DNA of 33,615 nucleotides, taken from positions 1-33,615 of the forward strand of contig CAYMAX010000012.1 of NCBI GenBank assembly GCA_964388595.1, written 5' to 3'. This DNA comes from CAYMAX01 sp964388595 (lineage in GTDB: Bacteria > Bacteroidota > Bacteroidia > Bacteroidales > UBA932). A program made the position numbers and the translations under genes. The notes below the pieces were generated by a model. That model was not told where the DNA came from. It was given only the letters and a program-made list of their open reading frames with translations, and made no database searches. Of the stretch, positions 5,916 to 14,248 are shown one piece after another. Positions within the stretch are counted from its first letter, which is position 1. Every line of letters begins with the position of its first letter.

Positions 5916-7829
5916 ATGACAAAAGAAAAACAAGTGTTGGAGAACGATGAAAATATCGAACTTCAAAAAGAAAAAAGCGCCGAGGAAACTATTGACGCAT
6001 TTCAAGAAACAGAGGCTACCCCTATAGTGGATGCCACTAAAAAACGCAAAAGCAATGCATCTGTACCGGTTGACAAATTTGACTGGGACAGCTTTGAAAA
6101 AGATGCACCTTACGATGTAGATAAAAAATCCATCGATGACAGCTATAATCAGACTCTTTCCAAAGTAGTTGAGAACGAAGTGGTAGAGGGTACTGTTATG
6201 GCAGTCAACAAAAGAGAAGTTCTTGTCAACATAGGTTACAAGAGCGAAGGAGTCATCAACATCTCCGAATTCCGCTACAATCCCGATTTGAAAGTAGGTG
6301 ATACAGTAGAAGTATATGTTGAAACAGCAGAAGACAAGAGAGGACAACTTATCCTTTCCCATAGAAAAGCTCATTCATTGCGTTCTTGGGATCTTGTCAA
6401 TGAAGCTTACGAAAAAGATGAAATAGTAAAAGGCTATGTGAAATGTCGTACCAAAGGTGGTATGATAGTCGAAGTATTCGGTATCGAAGCATTCCTTCCC
6501 GGATCTCAAATTGACGTCAAACCCATCAGAGATTACGATATCTTCGTTAATAAGACTATGGATTTCAAAGTGGTCAAGATTAATAACGAATTCCGTAACG
6601 TAGTCGTATCACATAAAGCACTTATTGAGGCCGAAATCGAAGCACAGAAAGCTGATATCATCGGCAAACTCGAAAAAGGTCAGATACTCGAAGGTACAGT
6701 TAAAAACATCACCTCCTATGGTGTGTTTGTCGACTTGGGTGGTGTAGATGGACTTATCCATATTACCGACCTGTCTTGGGGCAGAATCAACCATCCCGAA
6801 GAAGTCGTATCTCTCGATCAGAAGATTAGTGTGGTTATCTTGGATTTTGATGATACCAAGAAACGTATTGCTTTAGGTCTCAAACAACTTCAGCCTCATC
6901 CTTGGGACGCTCTCGATCCTAACTTGAAAGTAGGTGACATCGTCAAAGGTAAAGTGGTCGTTATTGCAGATTACGGTGCATTTATTGAGATTCAGCCAGG
7001 TGTTGAGGGTCTTATTCACGTATCAGAGATGTCATGGTCACTCCATCTTCGCAGTGCACAGGATTTCCTCAAAGTGGGAGACGAAGTAGAAGCAGTTATC
7101 CTCACACTCGACAGAGAAGAAAGAAAGATGTCTCTCGGTATCAAACAGCTCAAACAAGATCCCTGGGCTACTATCACTGAGAAATATCCCATTAATTCCA
7201 AACATACTGCCACTGTACGCAACTTTACCAATTTCGGTGTGTTCGTAGAATTGGAAGAAGGAGTTGACGGACTTGTTCATATCAGCGATCTTTCCTGGAC
7301 TAAGAAGATTAAACATCCTTCAGAGTTTACTTCCATCGGAGATCCCCTCGAAGTAGTAGTTCTCGAGGTCGATCAGGAAAATCGTCGTTTGAGCCTTGGT
7401 CACAAACAACTTGAAGAGAATCCTTGGGATGTATTTGAAACAGTATTTACCCTCGGTTCCATCCACGAAGGAACAGTTGTCAATTTCGTTGATAAAGGTG
7501 CTACCATCGCTCTTCCTTATGGTATCGAAGGTTTTGCATCTATCAAAAATCTTGTTAAACAGGATGGTACCACAGCTGCAGTTGACGAGAAGCTCAATTT
7601 CAAAGTGGTAGAATTCAATAAATCCGGTAAGAAGATCATTCTATCTCATACCAAGACTTGGGAAGAACCCAAAAAAGATAGTGAAGATAAAGTGAAAGAA
7701 AAAGATACCGAGACTTCTTCGACCCAGAAAGCAGTTAAGAAACTCAAAGCCAATCTTGAAAAGACCACACTTGGAGATATTTCTGAACTTGCCGACCTGA
7801 AGAGCAAAATGGAAAAAGAGTCCAAATAA
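5916..7829 (+). CDS. rpsA: 30S ribosomal protein S1
   Basis: S1 binds mRNA at the 30S platform and helps unfold it for initiation, which matters in a phylum that relies little on Shine-Dalgarno pairing. The 637-residue protein has an acidic, low-complexity N-terminal extension (1-80), then six S1 (OB-fold) repeats at about 87-150, 168-234, 255-324, 340-410, 426-497 and 513-579, and a charged Lys/Glu-rich tail (585-637). Repeats 3-5 have the classical 'YGVFVDLGGVDGLIH.SDLSW' pattern. The second and sixth are degenerate (GGMIVEVFGIEAFLPGSQ, GATIALPYGIEGFASI). The ATG at 5916 follows an A-rich stretch and a strong promoter. The gene overlaps the next one by one base (TAATG), so the RNase Z-like gene is probably translated by coupling. 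Confidence 0.96.
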   Translation: MTKEKQVLENDENIELQKEKSAEETIDAFQETEATPIVDATKKRKSNASVPVDKFDWDSFEKDAPYDVDKKSIDDSYNQTLSKVVENEVVEGTVMAVNKREVLVNIGYKSEGVINISEFRYNPDLKVGDTVEVYVETAEDKRGQLILSHRKAHSLRSWDLVNEAYEKDEIVKGYVKCRTKGGMIVEVFGIEAFLPGSQIDVKPIRDYDIFVNKTMDFKVVKINNEFRNVVVSHKALIEAEIEAQKADIIGKLEKGQILEGTVKNITSYGVFVDLGGVDGLIHITDLSWGRINHPEEVVSLDQKISVVILDFDDTKKRIALGLKQLQPHPWDALDPNLKVGDIVKGKVVVIADYGAFIEIQPGVEGLIHVSEMSWSLHLRSAQDFLKVGDEVEAVILTLDREERKMSLGIKQLKQDPWATITEKYPINSKHTATVRNFTNFGVFVELEEGVDGLVHISDLSWTKKIKHPSEFTSIGDPLEVVVLEVDQENRRLSLGHKQLEENPWDVFETVFTLGSIHEGTVVNFVDKGATIALPYGIEGFASIKNLVKQDGTTAAVDEKLNFKVVEFNKSGKKIILSHTKTWEEPKKDSEDKVKEKDTETSSTQKAVKKLKANLEKTTLGDISELADLKSKMEKESK

Positions 7830-8599
7830 TGAATTTTTCTCTGACAACGTTGGGGATTTCTTCAGCTTCTCCGACAGTGAACAGATATCCAAGCGCTCAT
7901 GTACTGAATGTACATGGGCGTTTGTTCCTTATTGATTGCGGAGAAGGGTGTTCTCTTCTTCTGAAAAGATATGGAATATCGATAGTTAATATCGAGTGTG
8001 TTTTCCTGTCTCATCTTCACGGAGACCATCTTTTTGGCATTTTCCCTCTTCTTTCAGCCATGTCGATGCTCCATCGTACTTCTCCTCTGCAGATATATGC
8101 ACCCGCTGATTTTCAGAAGATTCTTGATTTTTATAATGAGCACTTCGGACAAGATGCAGGATATGATATAAAGTTTCATGAGATAACTTCTTCTTCTCCT
8201 GAAAATATTATCGATACCCCGTACCTACAAGTAAGTTCGTTCCCTCTTCGACATTCTGTCCCCACATTTGGCTACATTTTCTCTTATCATGGTAAAGTAT
8301 TCGCTTATTGCAGTGATACTTCCACTTTTGAAGAGGAGGCGAAGTGGCTCAGAGATGCTGGTGTCTCTCTTCTTTATCACGAGGCCACCTTTGCTGATGA
8401 TCTGCAGGAGAAGGCAGCAGCTATGTATCACAGTACAGCTTCGGATGCAGCGAGAGTGGCCCAAAAAGCAGGGGTACAGCATCTTATCATAGGACATTTC
8501 TCTTCAAGATATAATGATACATCGATACTCCTAAATCAGGCCCGGCAAATCTTCCCAAACGCTTCATTGGCGCAGGAAGGCAAGATTTTTGAGGTATAA
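7829..8599 (+). CDS. rnz: RNase Z-like metallo-beta-lactamase-fold hydrolase
   Basis: RNase Z cuts the 3' trailer from tRNA precursors. This 256-residue protein carries the complete metal site: HLHGDH (62-67), His142 in LRHSVPTFGY, Asp163 in CSDT, and His223 in GHFSSRY, plus HEATF (184-188) and HSTA (201-204), which are typical of tRNase Z. It is about 50 residues shorter than common Bacteroidota or Bacillus enzymes. The whole difference lies between GY (148-149) and CSDT (161-164), only 11 residues apart, where the usual enzyme has a ~50-residue segment holding the flexible exosite arm that grips the tRNA elbow. It either uses an arm-less mode or acts on another substrate. Its coupling to rpsA (one-base overlap) favours an RNA role. 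Confidence 0.82.
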   Translation: MNFSLTTLGISSASPTVNRYPSAHVLNVHGRLFLIDCGEGCSLLLKRYGISIVNIECVFLSHLHGDHLFGIFPLLSAMSMLHRTSPLQIYAPADFQKILDFYNEHFGQDAGYDIKFHEITSSSPENIIDTPYLQVSSFPLRHSVPTFGYIFSYHGKVFAYCSDTSTFEEEAKWLRDAGVSLLYHEATFADDLQEKAAAMYHSTASDAARVAQKAGVQHLIIGHFSSRYNDTSILLNQARQIFPNASLAQEGKIFEV

Positions 8600-8620
8600 T
8601 ATGAAAGTTCAAAACTAAGC

Positions 8621-10207
8621 ATGAAAAAAATTCTTTTCTCATTTGCATTGGCCATCTTATCTCTATGTGCATACGCTCAGAGAGATGTCACTACTGCTGT
8701 TACAAGATTTGGCCAGACTCTTTACTATATCAATAACTTGTATCTCGACACAGTTAATTTTCAGAAAATAGCCAATCAGGCTATCATAGCTGCTCTCGGG
8801 GAACTTGACCCACATTCTTCTTTCATCTCTGCAGAAGATGTGAAAGCGATGAATGAGCAACTGCAAAGTGAATTTGACGGGGTAGGGATTGAATTTGCCA
8901 TTATTCATGATACTCTCACAGTGCAGTCTCCGGTAGCGGGGGGACCATGCGAAAAGGTGGGGATACTTGCAGGCGACAAGATATTATCGGTAAACGGAGA
9001 GAACATAGCACATATATCACTGACCAATGAAAAAGTTTACAAATATCTGCGAGGTAAAAAAGGGACCAAAGTAGATATGACCATCAGTAGAGAAGGGGAG
9101 AAGTCTCCACTCCATTTTACTGTAGTAAGGGATAGAATACCACTCTACAGCGTAGATGCTGTGTATCAGCCCAAAGATGGATTTCTCTATATCAAGTTGA
9201 GCCGATTTGCCGCTACTTCTCACGATGAAATAATCAAAGCTATCGATGAATGTAAAGTCCCTGTCAAAGGTATTATTCTCGACCTGAGAAGCAATTCAGG
9301 AGGGTATCTTGATGCTGCAATTCAGATATCAAACGATTTCTTGGAAAAGGGCTCACTCATCGTCTATACAGAAGGGAAATCTAAACCCAAGATGAGCGAA
9401 TATGCTGACGGTAAGGGGAGGTTCAAGAATGGACCGCTTGTGGTAATGATTGATGAAAATTCTGCCTCCGCAAGTGAAATCGTGGCAGGTGCAGTGCAGG
9501 ATAATGACAGAGGTATTGTCATAGGACGTCGCTCATTTGGTAAAGGGCTTGTGCAGCAGGTGCTTCCACTATCTGATGGATCTGTAATCAGGCTTACCAT
9601 AGCCCGCTATCATACACCCTCTGGCAGGGTGATACAGGCTCCATACGAAAAAGGGAATACTGAACAGTACTATACTAATTTTTATGAGAGATTTGCCCAC
9701 GGGGAATCATTTAGCCGAGACAGTATACATTTCCCGGACAGTCTCAAATACAAAACCATCAAGACCGGTAGGACAGTTTTTGGCGGAGGCGGTATCATGC
9801 CTGATGTTTTCATCCCCCAGGATACCTCAGGTTATTCGCAGTATTATGCTTCTCTTATTCGTAGAGGTGTGGTAGTAGAGTATGTAAACGCTATGTGCGA
9901 CCGTAACAGAAGTTCGCTGATATCCAAATATCCCAATTTTGAGAAGTTCGACAAGAAATTCTCTGTCTCTTCAGAAATAATCAATGAAGTGGTAAATCTT
10001 GCTGAGACTAAGGGAATTAAGCCCAATCCTGCTCAACTAAAAACATCCGAAAAAGAGATAAAGACTTACATCAAGGCTCTAATGGCCGGCAATCTTTTCT
10101 CAAGAGATAATTTTTATAAAGTCATCAATGGCGATGAGCCGATCATGCTGAAGGCAGTCGACATAATGGAGCAGTGGGATAAATATTCTAAAGAGTTGAG
10201 ACCGTAG
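8621..10207 (+). CDS. S41 family C-terminal processing peptidase (CtpA/Prc-like)
   Basis: This periplasmic serine protease cleaves proteins near their C-termini. The 528-residue precursor has a signal peptide ending CAYAQ (cut near residue 19-20). A helical N-terminal part includes the DPHSSFIS motif (63-70), and a PDZ domain follows (about 85-170) with GVGIEF, the 'GPCEKVGILAGDKILSVNGE' substrate-binding stretch and the ISREGE end. The S41 protease core (175-390) contains RSNSGGYLDAA and the catalytic dyad Ser283 (in ENSASASE) and Lys308 (in FGKG), 25 residues apart as in CtpB. A C-terminal helical region (400-528) completes it. It lies 21 bp after the RNase Z gene and converges on mltG, with the two coding ends overlapping by 20 bp. 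Confidence 0.93.
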   Translation: MKKILFSFALAILSLCAYAQRDVTTAVTRFGQTLYYINNLYLDTVNFQKIANQAIIAALGELDPHSSFISAEDVKAMNEQLQSEFDGVGIEFAIIHDTLTVQSPVAGGPCEKVGILAGDKILSVNGENIAHISLTNEKVYKYLRGKKGTKVDMTISREGEKSPLHFTVVRDRIPLYSVDAVYQPKDGFLYIKLSRFAATSHDEIIKAIDECKVPVKGIILDLRSNSGGYLDAAIQISNDFLEKGSLIVYTEGKSKPKMSEYADGKGRFKNGPLVVMIDENSASASEIVAGAVQDNDRGIVIGRRSFGKGLVQQVLPLSDGSVIRLTIARYHTPSGRVIQAPYEKGNTEQYYTNFYERFAHGESFSRDSIHFPDSLKYKTIKTGRTVFGGGGIMPDVFIPQDTSGYSQYYASLIRRGVVVEYVNAMCDRNRSSLISKYPNFEKFDKKFSVSSEIINEVVNLAETKGIKPNPAQLKTSEKEIKTYIKALMAGNLFSRDNFYKVINGDEPIMLKAVDIMEQWDKYSKELRP

Positions 10208-11264
10208 CTTCTTTAGCCGCTTTTGCTTTTTCACGTTCTCTCTGGATGTATGCTTTATTGTAGGCTTCAGAATAACGCTTGTGTTGAGAATATGTCTTGG
10301 AGAAATTGTGTGTGCCGTCAAATTCAGGCTTTGCACAGAAATATAAATAATCTGTTTTCTCGTAATTCAGTACCGCATCTATAGCTATGACGGGAGGTAT
10401 TGTTATCACGCCCGGGGGAAGTCCGTAGTGGGTGTAGGTGTTGTAAGGAGATTTGACTTTCAAATGACGTGACAACATTCTAGTCATGTTGGGCTCAGTA
10501 TCCAAATGAGCATATTTGATGGTGGGGCAGGCCTGAAGTGGCATTCTCTTGTGCAGCCGGTTGATATATACACCAGCTATTTTGTGCATTTCAACTTCAT
10601 TATTGGTCTCTTCGCACACAATAGAAGCCAATGTAGAGACATCTTCTTTAGAAAAATTCATAGCTTTAGCTTTGGCACTCCTCTCTTCATTCCAAAATGC
10701 ATCATATTCTTTTTTGAATCGCTTGAGAACATCAGCGGGCGATGTGGTCCAGTACATCTCATAGGTGTTGGGGATGAACATCCCAAGATAACTTTCATTC
10801 TTAAAACCGAATGTATGCATCAGGGAGGTGTCTCTGAGGGCTTCGATAAACTCTGATGAATCAGCCTCAAATACCTTCCCGAATTTATTGGCTAAACTCT
10901 CTGGAGTTCGTACATATCCGCGAAAAACGAATCGGAGGGGAGTCTCCCAATTGTTGGATATAGTCCTGATAATCATATTATTGCTCATCCCTTCTTTAAG
11001 AAGATATCTTCCGTCTTGCAGAGATAGAGCGAGTTTTCTACGACTTGCAGCCCTTTTAAAACTCCGCATATTAGTGATGGCGCCACTATTCTCCAAGGAA
11101 TCAAGAAATCCCTCATAAGAAGTGTTGTGATAGATATATAAAACAGTCTCTTTCCTGACATTCTCTTTTCGGAAAGTGACATAATAATATGAGCCTAAGC
11201 ACAGAACAATAAGTGCGGCAATGCAAAAAGAAATTATGCTCAGAGTCCTAAGTGAATACTTCAT
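10188..11264 (-). CDS. mltG: Endolytic murein transglycosylase MltG
   Basis: MltG cuts nascent peptidoglycan glycan strands at the inner membrane and is thought to terminate strand growth. The 358-residue protein has a short basic N-terminus, one membrane helix (about 8-27) and then the YceG domain. The active-site region is ASIVCEETN (213-221), where Glu219 aligns with the catalytic Glu218 of the E. coli enzyme, followed by IAGVYINRLHKRMPLQACPTIKYA (beginning near 229) and the late YFCAKPEFDGTHNFSKTYSQH motif. It overlaps the upstream glucosaminidase gene by one base, so two peptidoglycan-cleaving enzymes are translated together. Confidence 0.95.
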   Translation of the reverse strand: MKYSLRTLSIISFCIAALIVLCLGSYYYVTFRKENVRKETVLYIYHNTSYEGFLDSLENSGAITNMRSFKRAASRRKLALSLQDGRYLLKEGMSNNMIIRTISNNWETPLRFVFRGYVRTPESLANKFGKVFEADSSEFIEALRDTSLMHTFGFKNESYLGMFIPNTYEMYWTTSPADVLKRFKKEYDAFWNEERSAKAKAMNFSKEDVSTLASIVCEETNNEVEMHKIAGVYINRLHKRMPLQACPTIKYAHLDTEPNMTRMLSRHLKVKSPYNTYTHYGLPPGVITIPPVIAIDAVLNYEKTDYLYFCAKPEFDGTHNFSKTYSQHKRYSEAYNKAYIQREREKAKAAKEATVSTL

Positions 11265-12226
11265 TATCGTTTTTTAAGTAGTACCATATCGCCTTCACGT
11301 GGAGATATATCGGTGCTTTTCAGATCATTGTACTTTCGTATGGAAGAGAGTCTTACGGCATATCTCTGTGAGATTTCATAGTAAGTGTCTCCTTTTTCGG
11401 CGACGTGAACATCTATATAGCGTTGGGCCTTATTTTTCTTTCTTTCTATATAGACTACAGTCCCCGGGATGATTTTCTGAGATTTTTTAAGGTCGTTAAA
11501 TCTCAATATCTCTGAGGTAAATAGATTGTATTCCTTGGCAATGCCTGCGTAAGTATCATTATCACTTGCAATTACGTATGCCACATTGTTCTTGGTATAG
11601 ATGGTGCGATTGAGAGAAAACTTATACAGAGGGGAGCTTTTCTCAGGTTTCAATTCTTTGAGGGCTTCGAGTTGAGAAGGGCTGGGAGGAATCAGTGCTT
11701 TGGCATTGATGGAAGTACCTGTGTCAAAGAGATAAAGCTTATATTCTTCGATGATATGTATCAACATCTGAGCATATTGGGGATTGGTGGCATAACCCGC
11801 TTTTTTAAGTCCGTATGCCCATCCTTTGTAATCTGTGATGTCAAGATCGAAGAGGAAAGCATACCTGTCTCTTCCTCTCAGAAAATCGGAGTGGTCATCG
11901 TAAGAGTTGCTTACATTGCGATATTTGCGGAAACATGACTTTCCCACTTCGTCATCCATTTGATAAAATCTGTCGCCATTCCAATCATTGTGGCATTTGA
12001 TTCCAAAATGATTTTTGGCTTCACGTGCCAATGAAGAGTTGCCATCTCCCGATTCAAGGCACCCTTGAGCCAAAGTGATGCTGGCAGGAATGCCGTGAGA
12101 TATCATGTGAGAGATAGCGACATCCTTGTACATATCGATATAGTCTTGTCTGGAATAGGTGGTCTGCGAAAGAAGAGGCACAGAAACGACTGCAAGAAGA
12201 AAACCGAATAATACTTTTCTGACCAT
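11264..12226 (-). CDS. Glucosaminidase (GH73) with two LysM domains
   Basis: This secreted peptidoglycan hydrolase of 320 residues has a signal peptide that ends near SVPLLSQ (residue 21). The GH73 / FlgJ-like N-acetylglucosaminidase domain covers about 30-168, with catalytic Glu58 in AQGCLESGDGNS and the family's KNHFGIKCH and RYAFLFDL-type segments, then GYATNPQYAQMLIHIIE. Two C-terminal LysM repeats (about 215-260 and 273-318) bind glycan, each with the D/N-T-Y-xx-I-A/S pattern (DTYAGIAKEYN, DTYYEISQRYA). It belongs to the Bacteroidota 'glucosaminidase plus LysM' group. It is the first gene of a two-gene unit with mltG. Confidence 0.93.
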   Translation of the reverse strand: MVRKVLFGFLLAVVSVPLLSQTTYSRQDYIDMYKDVAISHMISHGIPASITLAQGCLESGDGNSSLAREAKNHFGIKCHNDWNGDRFYQMDDEVGKSCFRKYRNVSNSYDDHSDFLRGRDRYAFLFDLDITDYKGWAYGLKKAGYATNPQYAQMLIHIIEEYKLYLFDTGTSINAKALIPPSPSQLEALKELKPEKSSPLYKFSLNRTIYTKNNVAYVIASDNDTYAGIAKEYNLFTSEILRFNDLKKSQKIIPGTVVYIERKKNKAQRYIDVHVAEKGDTYYEISQRYAVRLSSIRKYNDLKSTDISPREGDMVLLKKR

Positions 12227-12244
12227 TGCGATGATTATCTACCA

Positions 12245-12252
12245 CAAAAATA
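12245..12252 (-). promoter_or_regulatory. -7 box for the glucosaminidase-mltG unit
   Basis: On the minus strand TATTTTTG fits TAnnTTTG, 18 bases before the ATG at 12226. No clear -33 box is seen. Confidence 0.5.
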
Positions 12253-12284
12253 GCAAAAAGAGAGAATTAATGGGAGAATATATT

Positions 12285-12292
12285 TATTTTTG
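12285..12292 (+). promoter_or_regulatory. -7 box for cytidine deaminase
   Basis: TATTTTTG fits TAnnTTTG, 20 bases before the ATG at 12313. It is divergent from the glucosaminidase box 33 bp away. Confidence 0.5.
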
Positions 12293-12312
12293 TGTAACAT
12301 AACACTTTTATA

Positions 12313-12789
12313 ATGGAAAGTAAAACTCTTGTTATCGATTTCCTTACCTATTCATCTATTGACGAACTTCCTGAAGAGGACAGAATACTTCTTCAAAAAG
12401 CCATTGCTGCTTCGGATGCTTCTTACTCACCATATTCCAAATTTCGCGTAGGAGCTGCAGTAAGGCTTTCCAATGGCCGCTTCGTTGTAGGTGCCAACCA
12501 AGAAAATGCAGCATATCCATCAGGCCTTTGTGCAGAACGTACAGCAGTATTTTCTGCTCACGCTACATATCCCGATTCAGATATCGAGGCCATAGCCGTC
12601 ACCGGAGTGCATAATGGGAAGATGCTCAAAGACCCTACATATCCATGTGGTGCTTGTCGTCAGGTGCTCGTAGAGTCCGAAACAAGAGCGCGTAAACCAA
12701 TAAAAGTCATAGTGGGAGGAGAGTCGCGCATAGAAGTGTTTTCATCAGTGCTTTGCCTGATGCCGTTTGCTTTCGACAATCTTATATAA
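12313..12789 (+). CDS. cdd: Cytidine deaminase
   Basis: This enzyme deaminates cytidine and deoxycytidine to (deoxy)uridine in pyrimidine salvage. At 158 residues it matches the small homotetrameric class, in which zinc is held by three cysteines: Cys73 in GLCAERTAVF (with Glu75 as proton shuttle) and Cys112/Cys115 in PCGACRQ. The nucleoside-binding segments SPYSKFRVGAAV (39-50) and the NQEN motif (62-65) are intact. Its stop codon lies in the T-rich tail of the convergent SRP RNA gene, so the two transcription units meet with almost no spacer. Confidence 0.95.
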   Translation: MESKTLVIDFLTYSSIDELPEEDRILLQKAIAASDASYSPYSKFRVGAAVRLSNGRFVVGANQENAAYPSGLCAERTAVFSAHATYPDSDIEAIAVTGVHNGKMLKDPTYPCGACRQVLVESETRARKPIKVIVGGESRIEVFSSVLCLMPFAFDNLI

Positions 12790-12796
12790 AAGAAAA

Positions 12797-12900
12797 AGGG
12801 TAAGCTGATTACATCGCACCGCTCAACCACCGTACCCTTGCTACCTTCCGGTCCTGGGGGAGTTGGGTAGGAGCTGGTCGTGTAAGACTTACCCCGGCGC
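12797..12900 (-). ncRNA. ffs: Signal recognition particle RNA, small bacterial type (4.5S-like)
   Basis: On the minus strand the core reads CCCCCAGGACCGGAAGGTAG, then CAAGGG, the conserved SRP domain IV (Ffh-binding) sequence with the symmetric loop and the GGAA tetraloop. The ends pair: GGGTAAG near 12894-12888 with CTTACCC at 12804-12798, closing one long hairpin of roughly 100 nt. A T-rich run (TTTTTCTTTTATA, 12797-12785) follows as a terminator. TAACTTTG (12907-12900) sits just upstream as -7 box, so the true 5' end is probably near 12895. The RNA scaffolds Ffh for co-translational membrane targeting. Confidence 0.92.
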
Positions 12901-12907
12901 AAAGTTA
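12900..12907 (-). promoter_or_regulatory. -7 box for the SRP RNA
   Basis: On the minus strand TAACTTTG fits TAnnTTTG. It lies at the 5' edge of the SRP RNA and is divergent from the mnmA box 39 bp away. Confidence 0.6.
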
Positions 12908-12946
12908 AAACAATTTATCAAAAATGCGATATTTCCCCGTTTTTGT

Positions 12947-12954
12947 TACTTTTG
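12947..12954 (+). promoter_or_regulatory. -7 box of mnmA, four bases from the ATG
   Basis: TACTTTTG is a perfect TAnnTTTG followed by AATT and then the mnmA ATG at 12959. With the usual start point about five bases after the box, the transcript would begin at or next to the A of the start codon, which implies a leaderless mRNA. Confidence 0.55.
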
Positions 12955-12958
12955 AATT

Positions 12959-14248
12959 ATGAAAATCTGTGTTGGACTCTCAGGAGGTGTAGATTCATCT
13001 GTCGCTGCTCTTCTTCTTAAGGAACAGGGGTATGATGTGTTTGCTCTATTTATGCAAAATTGGCACGATACCACCGGCACTCTCCATGGCGATTGCGAAT
13101 GGGAAGAAGATCTCAATGTGGCCAAGATGGTTGCCAAAAAGATTGGGATTCCTTTTCATTTTGTAGATCTTTCCACGCAATATCGTCACCAGGTGGTCGA
13201 TTATATGTTCTCCGAATATGAGAAGGGGCGCACTCCCAACCCCGATGTTATGTGCAACAGCAAGATTAAGTTTGATGCTTTTCTTGAAGCTGCTCAATCT
13301 CTTGGTGCAGACTATGTAGCTACAGGGCACTACTGCCGCAGAGAGACTGTCATAAATGAAGATGGCAGCGAAACTTATCGAATTTTGGCAGGCACTGACC
13401 CCAATAAAGACCAATCCTATTTTCTATGTGGGCTCTCCCAAAAGCAGCTTTCTAAAGCGATTTTCCCAATAGGAGATATGTTAAAACCGGAAGTGAGACA
13501 ATTGGCCAAAAAAGGAGATTTGCCAAGTGCACTCAAGAAAGATTCTCAAGGTATTTGCTTCGTCGGGAAAGTGGACCTCCCTGTCTTTCTACAGCAACAG
13601 CTTAAGACCAAAGAAGGCAATGTGGTGGAGATATCTCCCTCATTTTATGATACTTTGTCAGGTTACCCCGGTTATAAGATTGCTTCCGCCATCCCTTCCG
13701 GGACATTGGATGGCAGCCATCTCGTAAATGCCAAGCAGATGTCGGGATGTTCTTCCATAGATGATGCCCTAAAGATGCTATCGTCAGAGTATCCTTACAG
13801 GGAAAGTGATGGTAATGTCGTCGGGCGCCATATAGGTGCACATTATTATACTATCGGCCAACGCAAAGGTCTAAATATCGGTGGGCACAAAGACCATCTG
13901 TTTATCATTCATACGGATATTCCCAACAATACCATATATGTGGGGGAGGGGCAGAATCATCCAGGATTATTGCGAATAGCACTGCGTATTTCAAATGACG
14001 AGATTCACTGGATTCGTGATGATATGAAAATGAAGGTTGGCGAGTCGCGGGACTATCGTGTTCGTATCCGCTATCGCCAACCTCTTCAGAATGCCACTTT
14101 ATATCAGTGTACTGACTCTCTTTTTATTGTTTTCGAACAATACCAGCGAGGTATCACTCCGGGACAATTTGCAGTCTGGTACACCCAGGATCTTGAAATG
14201 ATAGGTAGTGGTGTTATTTCTTCTGCTGCTTCTTCTGCAACTGTTTGA
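12959..14248 (+). CDS. mnmA: tRNA-specific 2-thiouridylase MnmA
   Basis: MnmA puts sulfur on U34 of tRNA-Lys, -Glu and -Gln using ATP and a relayed persulfide. The 429-residue protein has the PP-loop SGGVDSS (8-14), the two catalytic cysteines Cys99 (in VMCNSKIKF) and Cys200 (in QGICFVGK), TGHYCRR (122-128) and DQSYFL (151-156). YYTIGQRKGLNIGGH (296-310) opens the C-terminal beta-barrel domain. Between residues ~225 and ~285 it has about 55 extra residues compared with E. coli MnmA, in the linker before the barrel; similar enlargements are known in Bacteroidota versions. The last ~10 residues (SSAASSATV) lie inside the convergent STN gene, with a 35-bp overlap of the coding ends. Confidence 0.95.
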   Translation: MKICVGLSGGVDSSVAALLLKEQGYDVFALFMQNWHDTTGTLHGDCEWEEDLNVAKMVAKKIGIPFHFVDLSTQYRHQVVDYMFSEYEKGRTPNPDVMCNSKIKFDAFLEAAQSLGADYVATGHYCRRETVINEDGSETYRILAGTDPNKDQSYFLCGLSQKQLSKAIFPIGDMLKPEVRQLAKKGDLPSALKKDSQGICFVGKVDLPVFLQQQLKTKEGNVVEISPSFYDTLSGYPGYKIASAIPSGTLDGSHLVNAKQMSGCSSIDDALKMLSSEYPYRESDGNVVGRHIGAHYYTIGQRKGLNIGGHKDHLFIIHTDIPNNTIYVGEGQNHPGLLRIALRISNDEIHWIRDDMKMKVGESRDYRVRIRYRQPLQNATLYQCTDSLFIVFEQYQRGITPGQFAVWYTQDLEMIGSGVISSAASSATV

